From: Sulfobacillus sp.
Lineage (GTDB): Bacteria > Bacillota > Sulfobacillia > Sulfobacillales > Sulfobacillaceae
Assembly: GCA_027309085.1 (NCBI GenBank)
Contig: DAIDDL010000029.1
Span: forward strand, 1 to 51,654
Reading direction: 5' to 3'
Length of the DNA stretch: 51,654 bases
This document shows, piece by piece, positions 9,529 through 17,200 of the stretch (its first letter is position 1; each line of letters begins with the position of its first letter). A program made the translations under genes and the position numbers. The notes under the pieces were generated by a model. It saw nothing but the letters and a program-made list of their open reading frames with translations, had not been told where the DNA came from and ran no database searches.

Positions 9529-9612
9529 ATGGAAGCCTTTATGAGACTCGGCTTCGTTGTCGCGTTCGTTGCCTCCTACTCCCGTTACGACGACTCGCAC
9601 TGGTATGATTAG
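9529..9612 (+). CDS. possible 27-residue membrane peptide
   Basis: A short frame MEAFMRLGFVVAFVASYSRY followed by DDSHWYD starts at an ATG with GGGAG eight bases before it. It has one short hydrophobic stretch and an acidic, aromatic tail. No homologue is known to me. The good ribosome binding site is the only argument for it. Confidence 0.3.
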   Translation: MEAFMRLGFVVAFVASYSRYDDSHWYD

Positions 9613-9713
9613 TGTCCGGTGCCGCGCAAATTCGCAGCTTTGTGAACAGGCGACAACAATTAAAGGCCCCATGCCAGCCTTGATTCCCTGTCGTCATGGG
9701 TCCGTGAGCAGGG

Positions 9714-9734
9714 AAAAGGGCCCCTTAGGGGCCC
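9714..9734 (-). terminator. intrinsic terminator of the G1 peptidase gene
   Basis: Read on the minus strand, GGGCCCCTAAGGGGCCC (9718-9734) is followed directly by TTTT (9714-9717). It lies just past the peptidase stop codon. Confidence 0.75.
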
Positions 9735-9740
9735 GCTGCT

Positions 9741-10517
9741 TCATGACGCTGGAGGGTTCGGCGCTGTGGACCCGTATGCTGCGTTAAACCCGTCGGTATC
9801 ACTATCGGGAACCGACGGCGTAGATACCTGCTTATTCTTTTGGATCATCACCCCGCCATCTTCGACGGTAAATGCTGGATTGGCGCCATCATTCACGGTG
9901 CCGGGGTTAAAGGTAGTTTGACCGTAATTTGCCAAAGTAGCCACATGACCTCCGATTGTCGGTGCCTCCAAAATCCATTCCGCAGAAGCCCCTGGACCGG
10001 AATAGTCCTGATTGGTGGTGAATTTCCATCCTGCCGTAACATCTTGAAGGGTAATGGTCCACACTCCACCGCCGTCATTCACAATCGAGGCGGCCATTTG
10101 GTTGCCGGGTGCCACAGGCTCGTCAATCACAGTTTCCGATGCTGGCAGAATCTCCCACCACGCGGAATACTGAGCTTGTCCCCCACTATAATCCTGTTCC
10201 GTCCCGGTCTGAATCAGATCGCTGTTGTTGAATCCATCAATCCCAATCCATGCCGAAGAATAAGTCGATCCATGGCCAGACGAAACCGTTGGCACGGTCC
10301 AGTCCCCAGTAATCTGCGTATAAGGCCCTGCCGTCACTGCGTAGCCCGACCAGTTGCTCGACGACCACCCATAATTCCCCAGGGCGTGCGCCGGCGGTGC
10401 AAGCTTTAACCGGGGAGCGTTCGTAATAAGCGGAACTACTGCTCCAAAAGACATCGCCGGAGCGGCCACCACAAAAGACGCCATTGCAGCCGTCATAACC
10501 CATGAGCGAATATGCAT
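9741..10517 (-). CDS. secreted G1-family (eqolisin-type) acid peptidase
   Basis: This 258-residue protein resembles peptidase family G1, whose glutamate/glutamine dyad works at low pH. A signal peptide covers about residues 1-26 (positively charged start, hydrophobic core AAMASFVVAAP, small residues before the mature region). The mature part begins with WSSSNWSGYAV, typical of bacterial G1 members. SSAWIGIDG is followed by IQTGTEQ with the candidate catalytic Gln at about 103; the candidate Glu at about 180 lies in SAEWILEAP. The ATG at 10517 lies nine bases after GAGGAGG; an in-frame TTG at 10523 would be too close. Extracellular protein degradation in an acidic medium is the likely role. 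The gene is followed by a good terminator and appears to be expressed alone. Confidence 0.85.
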   Translation of the reverse strand: MHIRSWVMTAAMASFVVAAPAMSFGAVVPLITNAPRLKLAPPAHALGNYGWSSSNWSGYAVTAGPYTQITGDWTVPTVSSGHGSTYSSAWIGIDGFNNSDLIQTGTEQDYSGGQAQYSAWWEILPASETVIDEPVAPGNQMAASIVNDGGGVWTITLQDVTAGWKFTTNQDYSGPGASAEWILEAPTIGGHVATLANYGQTTFNPGTVNDGANPAFTVEDGGVMIQKNKQVSTPSVPDSDTDGFNAAYGSTAPNPPAS

Positions 10518-10917
10518 TGACAAATTCCTCCTCGTAGTAGAAGACAGGTGGCTCCATGAGCGGTAGCCAAAGCACCAATGTTACGGTGTAGTCCTTTCTA
10601 CCTACAAGGCTGATTTCCCTTCTTTTCATCCAAAAATTTACACTTGTTTCCGGTAGCCTAACTGCATGTCTTTGACTGCCGCGGCATTTTCATGACCTGT
10701 GCATGCTCATATACGATCACCCCGCCTATGTAGCTTGGCCTCAGGAATTCTTAAGATGGTGGAAACACCAGGGAAACAAATATCGACTTTACTAACAGAA
10801 GGCAATATTTTACCAAGCGTTGGCAATGCAGCCACGCGTTTCCTGCTCCTATGAGGGAAGCCCAGCGGCTAACCGCCTCCAAAAACTTTCAAGGATATCG
10901 GGAAAGAAGGAGAGACC
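10518..10917. other. divergent intergenic region
   Basis: This region separates the minus-strand peptidase from the plus-strand gene at 10918. It should contain promoters for both, but no clear -35/-10 pair was recognised. Short frames in it look like chance. Confidence 0.4.
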
Positions 10918-11394
10918 GTGCCCCACGTGATTCAGTGTCCGTCAGCTTTGATGCCGGTGTGGATGGTTGTACAGCATCACAACCGGCTTATATTGCAGTG
11001 CCGCACAAGAATCCTGCTCCTGCCAGAAAAGACGCCCGTGTATGGCAGCGGGTACCCTCTCGGCTTGCTGCAAGAGATGCCGCACGGAATGAAAGGCCAT
11101 TTATGCCAAGATAGAGGCCAGATTAGCCTGCACTTGATTCCCCGAAGCCGCGGGCAATTGACGGTAATGACCGGCCGCGCTATCAGTATCTGCAGCGCCC
11201 CCGGAGTCCTCGAGATTTTTCCCGTCACGGAGCGGACTGCGCGATTTGGTTGCCAACATCCCGTGATTGGAGAACCGGTGGCCATTTACGGGCCATGGTC
11301 GCCGGAAGAGCCTGTGGTGGCTCTCGTCCGCGAATCCAATTTCCTTCAGGAACATCACATTCCGCACACCCGGCCCCTTTATTCGCTTTTCTGA
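10918..11394 (+). CDS. hypothetical protein, GTG start
   Basis: I do not recognise this 158-residue protein. The case for a gene rests on AAGAAGGAGAG at 10904-10914, five bases before a GTG at 10918, and on balanced composition. It is Arg/His/Pro-rich with no membrane helix or signal peptide. The C-terminal half (GEPVAIYGPWSPEEPVVALV) looks beta-rich. A later in-frame ATG exists but has no better ribosome binding site. No functional clue comes from the neighbours. Confidence 0.5.
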   Translation: MPHVIQCPSALMPVWMVVQHHNRLILQCRTRILLLPEKTPVYGSGYPLGLLQEMPHGMKGHLCQDRGQISLHLIPRSRGQLTVMTGRAISICSAPGVLEIFPVTERTARFGCQHPVIGEPVAIYGPWSPEEPVVALVRESNFLQEHHIPHTRPLYSLF

Positions 11395-11630
11395 GACCCA
11401 TGCGGGCACAGTGCAAGTGATGTTGCCGCCAACGGGCCCATGCAACCACAAGACAGCAGCGGGCAATGGACCCGCCTCAACATTGTCCTGGTTCTGCGCA
11501 AGATTTTGGCGCACTCAGCGCCGCAGTCATCCATTCTTCTCAGGAGGTTGGCAGACAGGGTTGTGGCCATCTCAACAAATACCAGGCTCAGTGCCACAGC
11601 AGGTAGGCTGCTGACGCTCACCGTCCCGCG

Positions 11631-12074
11631 CTAGTCTTCTCCTGGCTCCACAAAAGTGACAGGAACCGGGGCCCGCTGCAGCACGCTGAATGACACGCTG
11701 CCAATCAAATTGCCAAGAGCCGAGTGCCCGCGCCGCCCCATAACAATCAAATCAACGGGGTGATCTTTAGCATATTCCACAATCTTTTCTGCTGGAATGC
11801 CCACGATGCTCTCATTCAGCACTGCGCTGCACCTTGTGAGTTCCGATTGCGTCTCGGCCAAAATTTTCTGCGATTGCAATCGTGCGTCGGAGAGCCCTTT
11901 AGTGATAGCCGTTTCCACACTGACGACGATGACCTGAAGAAGTGTCACAGTGACGTCTGGAGTGGCATGACGGTTGATCCAACGGGCCGCCCGCAAAGCG
12001 GACGGCGATCCGTCCGTTGGCAACAAAATTGAGAAAGCTTTTGTATTTTGATCACTGGTGTTCTCGCTAGCCAT
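11631..12074 (-). CDS. universal stress protein (UspA family)
   Basis: This 147-residue cytoplasmic protein has the Usp fold. The first strand ILLPTDGSPSALRAARWI carries the conserved Asp. DLIVMGRRGHSALGNLIGSV contains the nucleotide-binding G-x2-G...GS motif, and the C-terminal strand is VPVTFV. Members bind ATP or sense stress; the specific role is unknown. The ATG at 12074 follows AAAGGAG by seven bases; an in-frame ATG at 12080 would be only one base away. It is a single domain of usual length. Confidence 0.92.
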   Translation of the reverse strand: MASENTSDQNTKAFSILLPTDGSPSALRAARWINRHATPDVTVTLLQVIVVSVETAITKGLSDARLQSQKILAETQSELTRCSAVLNESIVGIPAEKIVEYAKDHPVDLIVMGRRGHSALGNLIGSVSFSVLQRAPVPVTFVEPGED

Positions 12075-12156
12075 AAACATGCTCCTTTCGCCTTCTCGTA
12101 TGTTAACAGGTTTCCCGCTAGTCGGATATATCGGCAGGATTGCGCTTTATCCCCGG

Positions 12157-12354
12157 TCAGTCTTTCATAAACAAGCCCCATCCGCCCACAGCGAGTCCTG
12201 TGAGGGCGCATCCGACCCATAACAAACCCAGACCGCTTGAATCGGCGTTCATCAAGACGGCAAACACTTCGAGAACAATGGCGAACAACAGCAACTTATT
12301 TCCCAACACATCTCCCCCTCCCGGCAGTGCAGACCTATCCAATAGCTTAGACAC
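12157..12354 (-). CDS. small two-helix membrane protein
   Basis: This 65-residue product has two hydrophobic segments (LLLFAIVLEVFAVLM and LLWVGCALTGLAVGGWGLF) joined by a short polar turn. It starts at a GTG, with GGAG about ten bases upstream. It lies upstream of the universal stress gene on the same strand and could share its transcript. Function is unknown. The composition is typical of real small membrane proteins. Confidence 0.5.
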   Translation of the reverse strand: MSKLLDRSALPGGGDVLGNKLLLFAIVLEVFAVLMNADSSGLGLLWVGCALTGLAVGGWGLFMKD

Positions 12355-12360
12355 TCTTTA

Positions 12361-12869
12361 AGTTCTCCATCCGCCTATGATGCCCATTTCCCGGATCAGC
12401 CAGGCCGCAGGAGACCGGTCAGCACGTCTCTGTGGGTTCCTGGAGATCTTCTTTTGTTGAGGAGAATCCTGCCCTCGCCCGCGGTTATATTGTCCGCGGG
12501 GGCTCAGTATTACGCCCGGTCCGCCGGGCTTGGGCCCTCCACGCGCTTTCACGTTTAGCTTATACGCGCGGCCTTACCCTACGCAGGTGGGCTAGGCCCA
12601 AGTCCTCCCCTGCTTTGCTCCTGTCTCCTTGGTACCCATGCCGTGTCCCATGCGCCGGAAGGACATCTCGGCGCGGGTTCCCACCACTTCCAGTCTTCGT
12701 CGACCCCTTCAGAGATCCCGTTAGTCAGATTTCACGGGGACACTGACGGCGCGGGGTTCACATCATGTTACGGCGTGGATACTGGCTAGCCACCCTGTCT
12801 GACCTCACCTTGCGGCGGACGGTGGCATGATCTTCGCGGCTTTCAACGGGCAAGTCACCCTGTTCCGTT
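12361..12869. other. intergenic region, no recognised gene
   Basis: This GC-rich stretch has several frames but no family-like protein and no convincing ribosome binding site. It precedes recognisable transposase debris and is probably part of the same decayed mobile-element zone. Confidence 0.35.
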
Positions 12870-12960
12870 GCGCGATTCGCTTCATGGCCGGATGGGAATT
12901 TACCAGGTCCGGACCTACCCCGGATGGAGACACGAGGTTACAGGCTGCACACGAGTCATA
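12870..12960 (+). pseudogene. fragment of a DDE transposase (IS701/IS4-like C-terminus)
   Basis: One plus frame reads GRMGIYQVRTYPGWRHEVT. It resembles the motif near the end of IS701/IS4-like transposases (tyrosine, V-R, W, H/T). The fragment is short, lacks a start, and is followed at once by ISL3-type sequence. Confidence 0.35.
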
Positions 12961-13264
12961 CCCGCTGATTGGCCTGCTGATCCAGTTCTTGAACGAGTGT
13001 TATCAAGTCTTTGACGCCCCGATCCGGCGGCTCTCACCGCGTTTATTCAGCAATACCAAGCCTGCGAAATAAGGGGCCCCTGGCCTAATACGCCACGGGC
13101 CTCGCAAACGATTATGACGCGGTGAAAAATAGACTGATCTATCCGGAGGTCAGCAATGGGGCGCTCGAGGGGTCAACAGCCGGATTAAAATGAAACATTG
13201 GCGCGCAGGGATGGAGTTGCTGAATGCCTACAATGTGCTCCGGACGAAAAATCTCACAGCATAA
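12961..13264 (+). pseudogene. remnant of an ISL3-type transposase C-terminus
   Basis: Translated fragments in order are DPAALTAFIQQYQACEI, LANDYDAVKNRLIYPEVSNG and ALEG. After a one-base frame change near 13173-13176 come VNSRIKMKHW and RAGMELLNAYNVLRT, ending at TAA 13262-13264. The arrangement SNG-x-x-EG-x-N-x-x-K followed by RAG-x-x-LL is the C-terminal signature of ISL3 (IS204/IS1001/IS1165) transposases. Stops and frame changes show it is dead. Terminal repeats were not identified. Confidence 0.65.
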
Positions 13265-13617
13265 GCATCACCGGATTTGAGAAAGAGCCGATTTATGACT
13301 CGCCAATCATCCTATGTGTTCGTGATGTATATCACTATACGCCACAGATGCGAAATACACCCAATATAAGCCCGTCAGCACTGATCACCGACGCACCAGT
13401 CTATTCGGCAGCAAAGGCAGAATTTCACCCGAACTTCGTTCCGTTACCATCGCTCAGGTCGTCTCCACTGTCGCTGGAATTTATGGCGGTCTTTCGGTTC
13501 CAAACTCTCTTGGTAACGGCTCGTGGTGACGGGCGGAATAAAACTGGGTATTTTGGGGTATTTTGAGGACAAAGTAAAATGGCCTCCGATCCTCGGAAGC
13601 CTTGCGGGACTTGACTT
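13265..13617. other. intergenic region, no recognised gene
   Basis: No gene was recognised. A CRP/FNR-like half-palindrome, GTGA-N6-TCAC, lies at 13322-13335, but no gene is placed to use it, so it may be chance. Confidence 0.35.
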
Positions 13618-13713
13618 TGGCGGGAGCATGTGGGAATCGAACCCACCGTCGGCTTCTAAAGCCGACCATTGGATTTGAAGTCCAAGGAAGGCACCAGGCC
13701 CCCAACTACTCCC
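13618..13713 (-). tRNA. selC: tRNA-Sec (anticodon TCA), CCA end encoded
   Basis: On the minus strand the 5' end is GGGAGTAG and the 3' end is CATGCTCCCGCCA. The anticodon stem TTGGA/TCCAA encloses loop CTTCAAA, with anticodon TCA at 13676-13678. The extra arm is long, GTCGGCTT-TAG-AAGCCGAC, as in selenocysteine and class II tRNAs. The T arm is GTGGG-TTCGATT-CCCAC. The long acceptor stem and total length of about 93 bases plus CCA match bacterial tRNA-Sec. A G discriminator precedes the genomic CCA. This tRNA inserts selenocysteine at UGA, so the organism should have selA, selB and selD and at least one selenoprotein elsewhere. Confidence 0.93.
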
Positions 13714-14016
13714 CAGCCATTTCATATCATACGGGAGAAGCGCTAACTTGTCAAAAATCGTCATCATTCTCCGCACGGCCCAGTAGAAAACTCTTCCGCT
13801 AGCGCATTCCGAAGCCACCGGAGGTGCCGAGGCAGAGGCTAATGAACTCTCCCGCCGCCTAACCCATACGGGTTGAGGCAGGGGTTTCTGGGATCACTCC
13901 CGGAAGTTCCTGGTTCTACGACCGCTGCGCCGAGCCGTTAGGCTGCGTGCGTCTTATGCTGGATCTCCCCAGGCGTCGATTCGGACCGTTCCGGCCCTAT
14001 GCCCTTATAGTAGAAC
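13714..14016 (-). ncRNA. unassigned GC-rich, hairpin-rich region upstream of tRNA-Sec
   Basis: No protein is encoded between the cysK terminator and the tRNA. Read on the minus strand, it begins after an AT-rich stretch containing TACTATAAG, a possible -10. It then contains several stems: GGGCCG-GAA-CGGTCC, CTGG...CCAG, GGGA-GTGA-TCCC and GCCTCAACCC-GTAT-GGGTTAGGC. I could not match it to tmRNA, RNase P RNA, SRP RNA or 6S RNA by their conserved sequences. It may be a structured small RNA, a long leader of the tRNA transcript, or simply GC-rich spacer. Confidence 0.3.
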
Positions 14017-14040
14017 AAAAATTTAGGGCTGTCTAGCCCT
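14017..14040 (-). terminator. intrinsic terminator of cysK
   Basis: On the minus strand AGGGCT-AGAC-AGCCCT is followed by AAATTTTT. The hairpin overlaps the cysK stop codon. Confidence 0.65.
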
Positions 14041-15037
14041 GCGGGCTGGCCCGCTTGACCCCCTCTTGGCTATCGCCTAAGAAGGGGAATGCGCGGGCGT
14101 TATGTTCAAGACCCAGCCATGCGGCCGATGTTGGCAGATAGAGTCCAGTCGACAAATACCGTTCCCCAGAATCGGGAAAAATGACGGCGATCCGCTTGCC
14201 ATCGTAATGACCGGACTCCAGAAGATGCTGAGCTGCCCAGTACGCGGCTCCCGAAGACAGGCCGACTACCAGCCCCTCGTCGCGTGCCAGCACCCGCGCT
14301 GCCTCTATGGCGTCTTCGTCTGGCACATCCACAGTCCGGCTGACGACACTCATATCCAGAACCTGCGGAATAAATCCAGCTCCTATTCCCTGAATTCGGT
14401 GGCTACCAGCTGGCTTCCCGTTCATCACAGCAGAACCCGCTGGTTCCACTGCCACGATCTCTATGTGGGGATTCACGCGCTTAAGAAACCGCCCCGTGCC
14501 GGTGATGGTGCCGCCCGTGCCAACTCCCGCAATCAGAACATCTACACGGTGCTCCATCTGTTCCCATATTTCCGGTCCCGTCGTGAGCTCATGAATTTGA
14601 GGATTCGCCGGATTTTCATGTTGGCGCAGCATCAGCGCATCCGGCAGGGAAGCCTCAAGCGCTTTCGCGCGCGCAATAGCCCCCGCCGTCTTCTCTTCTT
14701 GAGGCGTCTCCATTATCGTCGCCCCGTATGCCCAAAACAGTTGCTTGCGCTCTGAGCTTTGCCCTTCCGGCATAAACACCACCAGACGCAGGTGATTCAT
14801 GGCGCACACCATCGCTAAGGCAATCCCCGTGTTGCCCGACGTCGCTTCAATGATCACCGTGTCCGGACCCACTTTGCCGTGATCCAAAGCATCTTTGACC
14901 AGCGACCATGCCGTGCGGTCCTTGATGGATCCTCCCGGATTGAATGATTCCAATTTCGCCATCACGGTAGCTCTGGGGGCCAGAGAGTCCAACGTCACCA
15001 TCGGCGTATTGCCTATAAGAGCGGACAGATCCGCCAT
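14033..15037 (-). CDS. cysK: cysteine synthase (O-acetylserine sulfhydrylase)
   Basis: This 334-residue PLP enzyme makes cysteine from O-acetylserine and sulfide in the cytoplasm. The PLP lysine is Lys39 in NPGGSIKDR. The substrate loop TSGNTG lies at about residues 66-71, and the phosphate-binding GVGTGGTITG follows near 175. The C-terminal serine loop is SGAAYWAA. AAGGAG eight bases before the ATG fixes the start. Compared with typical CysK it has a slightly extended C-terminus. Cystathionine beta-synthase-like enzymes share the fold, so O-phosphoserine or another acceptor is possible. The selenocysteine tRNA lies downstream on the same strand but behind a terminator. Confidence 0.93.
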   Translation of the reverse strand: MADLSALIGNTPMVTLDSLAPRATVMAKLESFNPGGSIKDRTAWSLVKDALDHGKVGPDTVIIEATSGNTGIALAMVCAMNHLRLVVFMPEGQSSERKQLFWAYGATIMETPQEEKTAGAIARAKALEASLPDALMLRQHENPANPQIHELTTGPEIWEQMEHRVDVLIAGVGTGGTITGTGRFLKRVNPHIEIVAVEPAGSAVMNGKPAGSHRIQGIGAGFIPQVLDMSVVSRTVDVPDEDAIEAARVLARDEGLVVGLSSGAAYWAAQHLLESGHYDGKRIAVIFPDSGERYLSTGLYLPTSAAWLGLEHNARAFPFLGDSQEGVKRASPQG

Positions 15038-15116
15038 AATATCATCTCCTTATGCAAAAAGCCCTCACTTGCAGCCGTTTGCCGCAAAAGAAGGCTCCAA
15101 TATTTTCTTTCCAAAA

Positions 15117-15335
15117 TTATTCGGTCGGCGGCTGTTGATCCTTGATAACCGCTTGAGCCGGATACTCCGCAGGCGCCGTAGGCTTGGGCTCCTCGGTTAT
15201 TTGACTCATGGACTGCTTAAACTCACGAATGCTTTTGCCGAGCCCCGATCCGATTTCAGGAAGCCGTTTCGGTCCGAAAATCAAGAGAGCCACAACCAGC
15301 AATACTATGATGTGCATAGGTGATAGTAAATCCAT
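15117..15335 (-). CDS. tatA: Sec-independent translocase subunit TatA
   Basis: This 72-residue membrane protein forms the channel of the twin-arginine translocation system. It shows the expected order: a single hydrophobic helix (IIVLLVVALLIFGPKRLP), the FGPKRLPEIG hinge, an amphipathic helix (GLGKSIREFKQSM) and a charged proline-rich tail. GAAAGGGGATTG precedes the ATG. No tatC is in this window, so the partner must be elsewhere. Confidence 0.95.
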   Translation of the reverse strand: MDLLSPMHIIVLLVVALLIFGPKRLPEIGSGLGKSIREFKQSMSQITEEPKPTAPAEYPAQAVIKDQQPPTE

Positions 15336-15405
15336 AGGACAATCCCCTTTCTAGTAACCGGACACCTTATCAACAGCTTATAAGTTATTATAGCACGACT
15401 GCGGG

Positions 15406-16167
15406 TCAAACATGCCTGATTTTGCTGCGTTTGACAATGACGTCGTGCGCGGCCATCTCCCGGGTGCTGTCAAGCGGCGGCAAAGGGGTCGGCCCGCCAG
15501 TTTGCCGGTTTGCCGCCCACTGCAGCAGCAAATCCGTAACCTGCGGATTTTTCGGCAGCAGGGACCCATGCAGATAGGTGCCGAGAGTATGATTTTTCAC
15601 TGCCCCCTCGCTGCCGTCCGTCCCATTATTTCCTTTTCCCACGCGGACAGTTCCCAAGGGCGTGCCCTCCGGTCCCAAAAACGTGCGGCCTCCGTGATTT
15701 TCAAATCCCACCAGGGTCATTGGCGTCACGGGAAGCGTTGTCTCGCACACTACGTCCCCGATAGCCCGGGATGGGCCCGCTTCCGTTGTGATATCCAGAT
15801 AGCCCAGCCCCTGCAGCACGGCCCCATCAGCCGTCCGGTAATGGTGTCCTAGCAACTGGTACGCCCCGCAGACCGCAAGCATCGGCACCCCTTCATCCAG
15901 CAGCGCCTGCAGCTCCGGGCCGCGCCGCAAAAAGTCTTCGTAAATTCGGGCCTGGTGGGTATCTTCGCCCCCGCCCATAAAGATCAGGTCCACTGTTTTC
16001 CAGTCGACCGCGTCCCCCAAATCGACATCCACGACATGAAAACCCCATCCCCGGTGCACAGCGCGGTACTGAAGCGCTAGCACATTGCCCCGGTCGCCGT
16101 ATAAATTCATATGCTGAGGATAGAGATGCGCCAAGGTCAGCTCCACTTTGTTCCCGCCTCCATTCAT
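15406..16167 (-). CDS. gatD: GatD-like glutamine amidotransferase (CobB/CobQ class)
   Basis: The 253-residue protein resembles GatD, which releases ammonia from glutamine for MurT-dependent amidation of lipid II glutamate. The N-terminal strand LAHLYPQHMNLYGDRGN is GatD-like. The catalytic Cys lies in LAVCGAYQLLG, and its His in GTYLHGSLLPKNP. DLIFMGGGEDTHQARIYEDF is also typical. It overlaps the preceding gene by four bases (ATGA) and is the last gene of the cobalamin operon. MurT, its usual adjacent partner, is absent, so its acceptor may be MurT encoded elsewhere or a corrinoid-related substrate. GatD is the better family match; a cobalamin role would be inferred from position only. Confidence 0.8.
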   Translation of the reverse strand: MNGGGNKVELTLAHLYPQHMNLYGDRGNVLALQYRAVHRGWGFHVVDVDLGDAVDWKTVDLIFMGGGEDTHQARIYEDFLRRGPELQALLDEGVPMLAVCGAYQLLGHHYRTADGAVLQGLGYLDITTEAGPSRAIGDVVCETTLPVTPMTLVGFENHGGRTFLGPEGTPLGTVRVGKGNNGTDGSEGAVKNHTLGTYLHGSLLPKNPQVTDLLLQWAANRQTGGPTPLPPLDSTREMAAHDVIVKRSKIRHV

Positions 16168-17195
16168 TTTCCGGCATATACTTCTTGCAATGCGCGCACC
16201 AGCCGGTCAGAATCTTCCGGCCGCTTGACGGCAATGCGCACGTAGGGCCCATCCAGTCCTTCAAAAGTTCTCGCGTCCCGCACGAGAATTGCGCGCTTGT
16301 TCAATCCGTGGAGAACTTCGTCCAAACACGCTCCATGGGGACTGAATAGCAGATAATTTGCCTCCGCCCCTTCGCGCACTCTTCCGAGCGGCGCCAGCAG
16401 CCCCGTAAGCCGCTCCCGCTCGGCATCCAAAAGACACCGCGTCTGAGCAAAATATGTCTGGTCCTGCAAACAGGCGGTTGCCATGTCTTGGGCCACCAGC
16501 GAGACATGCCACGGCAAAGATGCAGAAGCAGCCGCCTCAATGTGGGCGCGGCTCGCAACGATATACCCCACACGCAGTCCCGCCAATCCGTAAAATTTCG
16601 TCAGGGACCCTATCACCACCAGGTGCGGATTCCCAGCGGCTTGGAGTGTGACCGTGAGTTCCCGCCAGTCCTGCAGGAATTCCAAAAATGCCTCATCGAC
16701 TACCATGGCCGCCCCGGGCTGCTGCGCCCATTCCAGATAGGGGGCCATTTCCTGTGATCTCAGTACCTCCCCGGTGGGATTGGCGGGATTGGCCACGAAC
16801 AGCAGTCCCTGCTGCCCGGATAGGTCACCCGCACCCGAAACCGAATGCACCGGGATTCCCCGAATCTCAGCCCGGTCACGGTACTCGCTGAATGCGGGCA
16901 CCTTGACGAACACCCGCGGAGGGGCGAAGGATTGCAGCACCAAATCAATTGCCTCAATGCCCCCCGCCGTCATCAACACCTGATGCTCTTCGACATGCAG
17001 GTGAGCGGCTGCGGTTTTGGTGGCTTCGAAGGCCCGCCAATCAGGATAGCGGTCGATGCGGTCGATCAGCGAAGGCCAGAGACTGCGCGCCCTCGGGCCA
17101 GGACCGTACGGGGAGATGCTGCTCGACAAGTCGAGCAGTTGCTGGCCTGGCACATACTCCATTACGCTTGGGGAAGCCCAATCCCCTCCATGCAC
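16164..17195 (-). CDS. cobD: L-threonine-O-3-phosphate decarboxylase-type aminotransferase-fold enzyme
   Basis: This PLP enzyme of about 343 residues likely makes the (R)-1-amino-2-propanol phosphate linker of cobalamin. The body is a fold-type I aminotransferase: the N-terminal LDLSSSISPYGP replaces the usual FSANINP. FVANPANPTGEVL and VVDEAFLEFL follow, and the PLP lysine lies in SLTKFYGLAGLRVGY. A C-terminal arginine motif is in GPYVRIAVKRPEDSD. I chose GTG at 17195 because GGAGGTGA sits eight bases before it; in-frame starts at 17216 and 17222 are possible and would add up to nine residues. Histidinol-phosphate aminotransferase is a relative, but the neighbours support the cobalamin role. 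Confidence 0.85.
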   Translation of the reverse strand: MHGGDWASPSVMEYVPGQQLLDLSSSISPYGPGPRARSLWPSLIDRIDRYPDWRAFEATKTAAAHLHVEEHQVLMTAGGIEAIDLVLQSFAPPRVFVKVPAFSEYRDRAEIRGIPVHSVSGAGDLSGQQGLLFVANPANPTGEVLRSQEMAPYLEWAQQPGAAMVVDEAFLEFLQDWRELTVTLQAAGNPHLVVIGSLTKFYGLAGLRVGYIVASRAHIEAAASASLPWHVSLVAQDMATACLQDQTYFAQTRCLLDAERERLTGLLAPLGRVREGAEANYLLFSPHGACLDEVLHGLNKRAILVRDARTFEGLDGPYVRIAVKRPEDSDRLVRALQEVYAGK

Positions 17196-17200
17196 TTGGC

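Noticed and set aside
13321-13336. CRP/FNR-like palindrome GTGA-N6-TCAC
   Set aside because: No gene is positioned to be controlled by it; likely chance in a decayed region.
13198-13566. 122-residue plus frame next to the ISL3 remnant
   Set aside because: No ribosome binding site, no recognisable domain, overlaps transposase debris.
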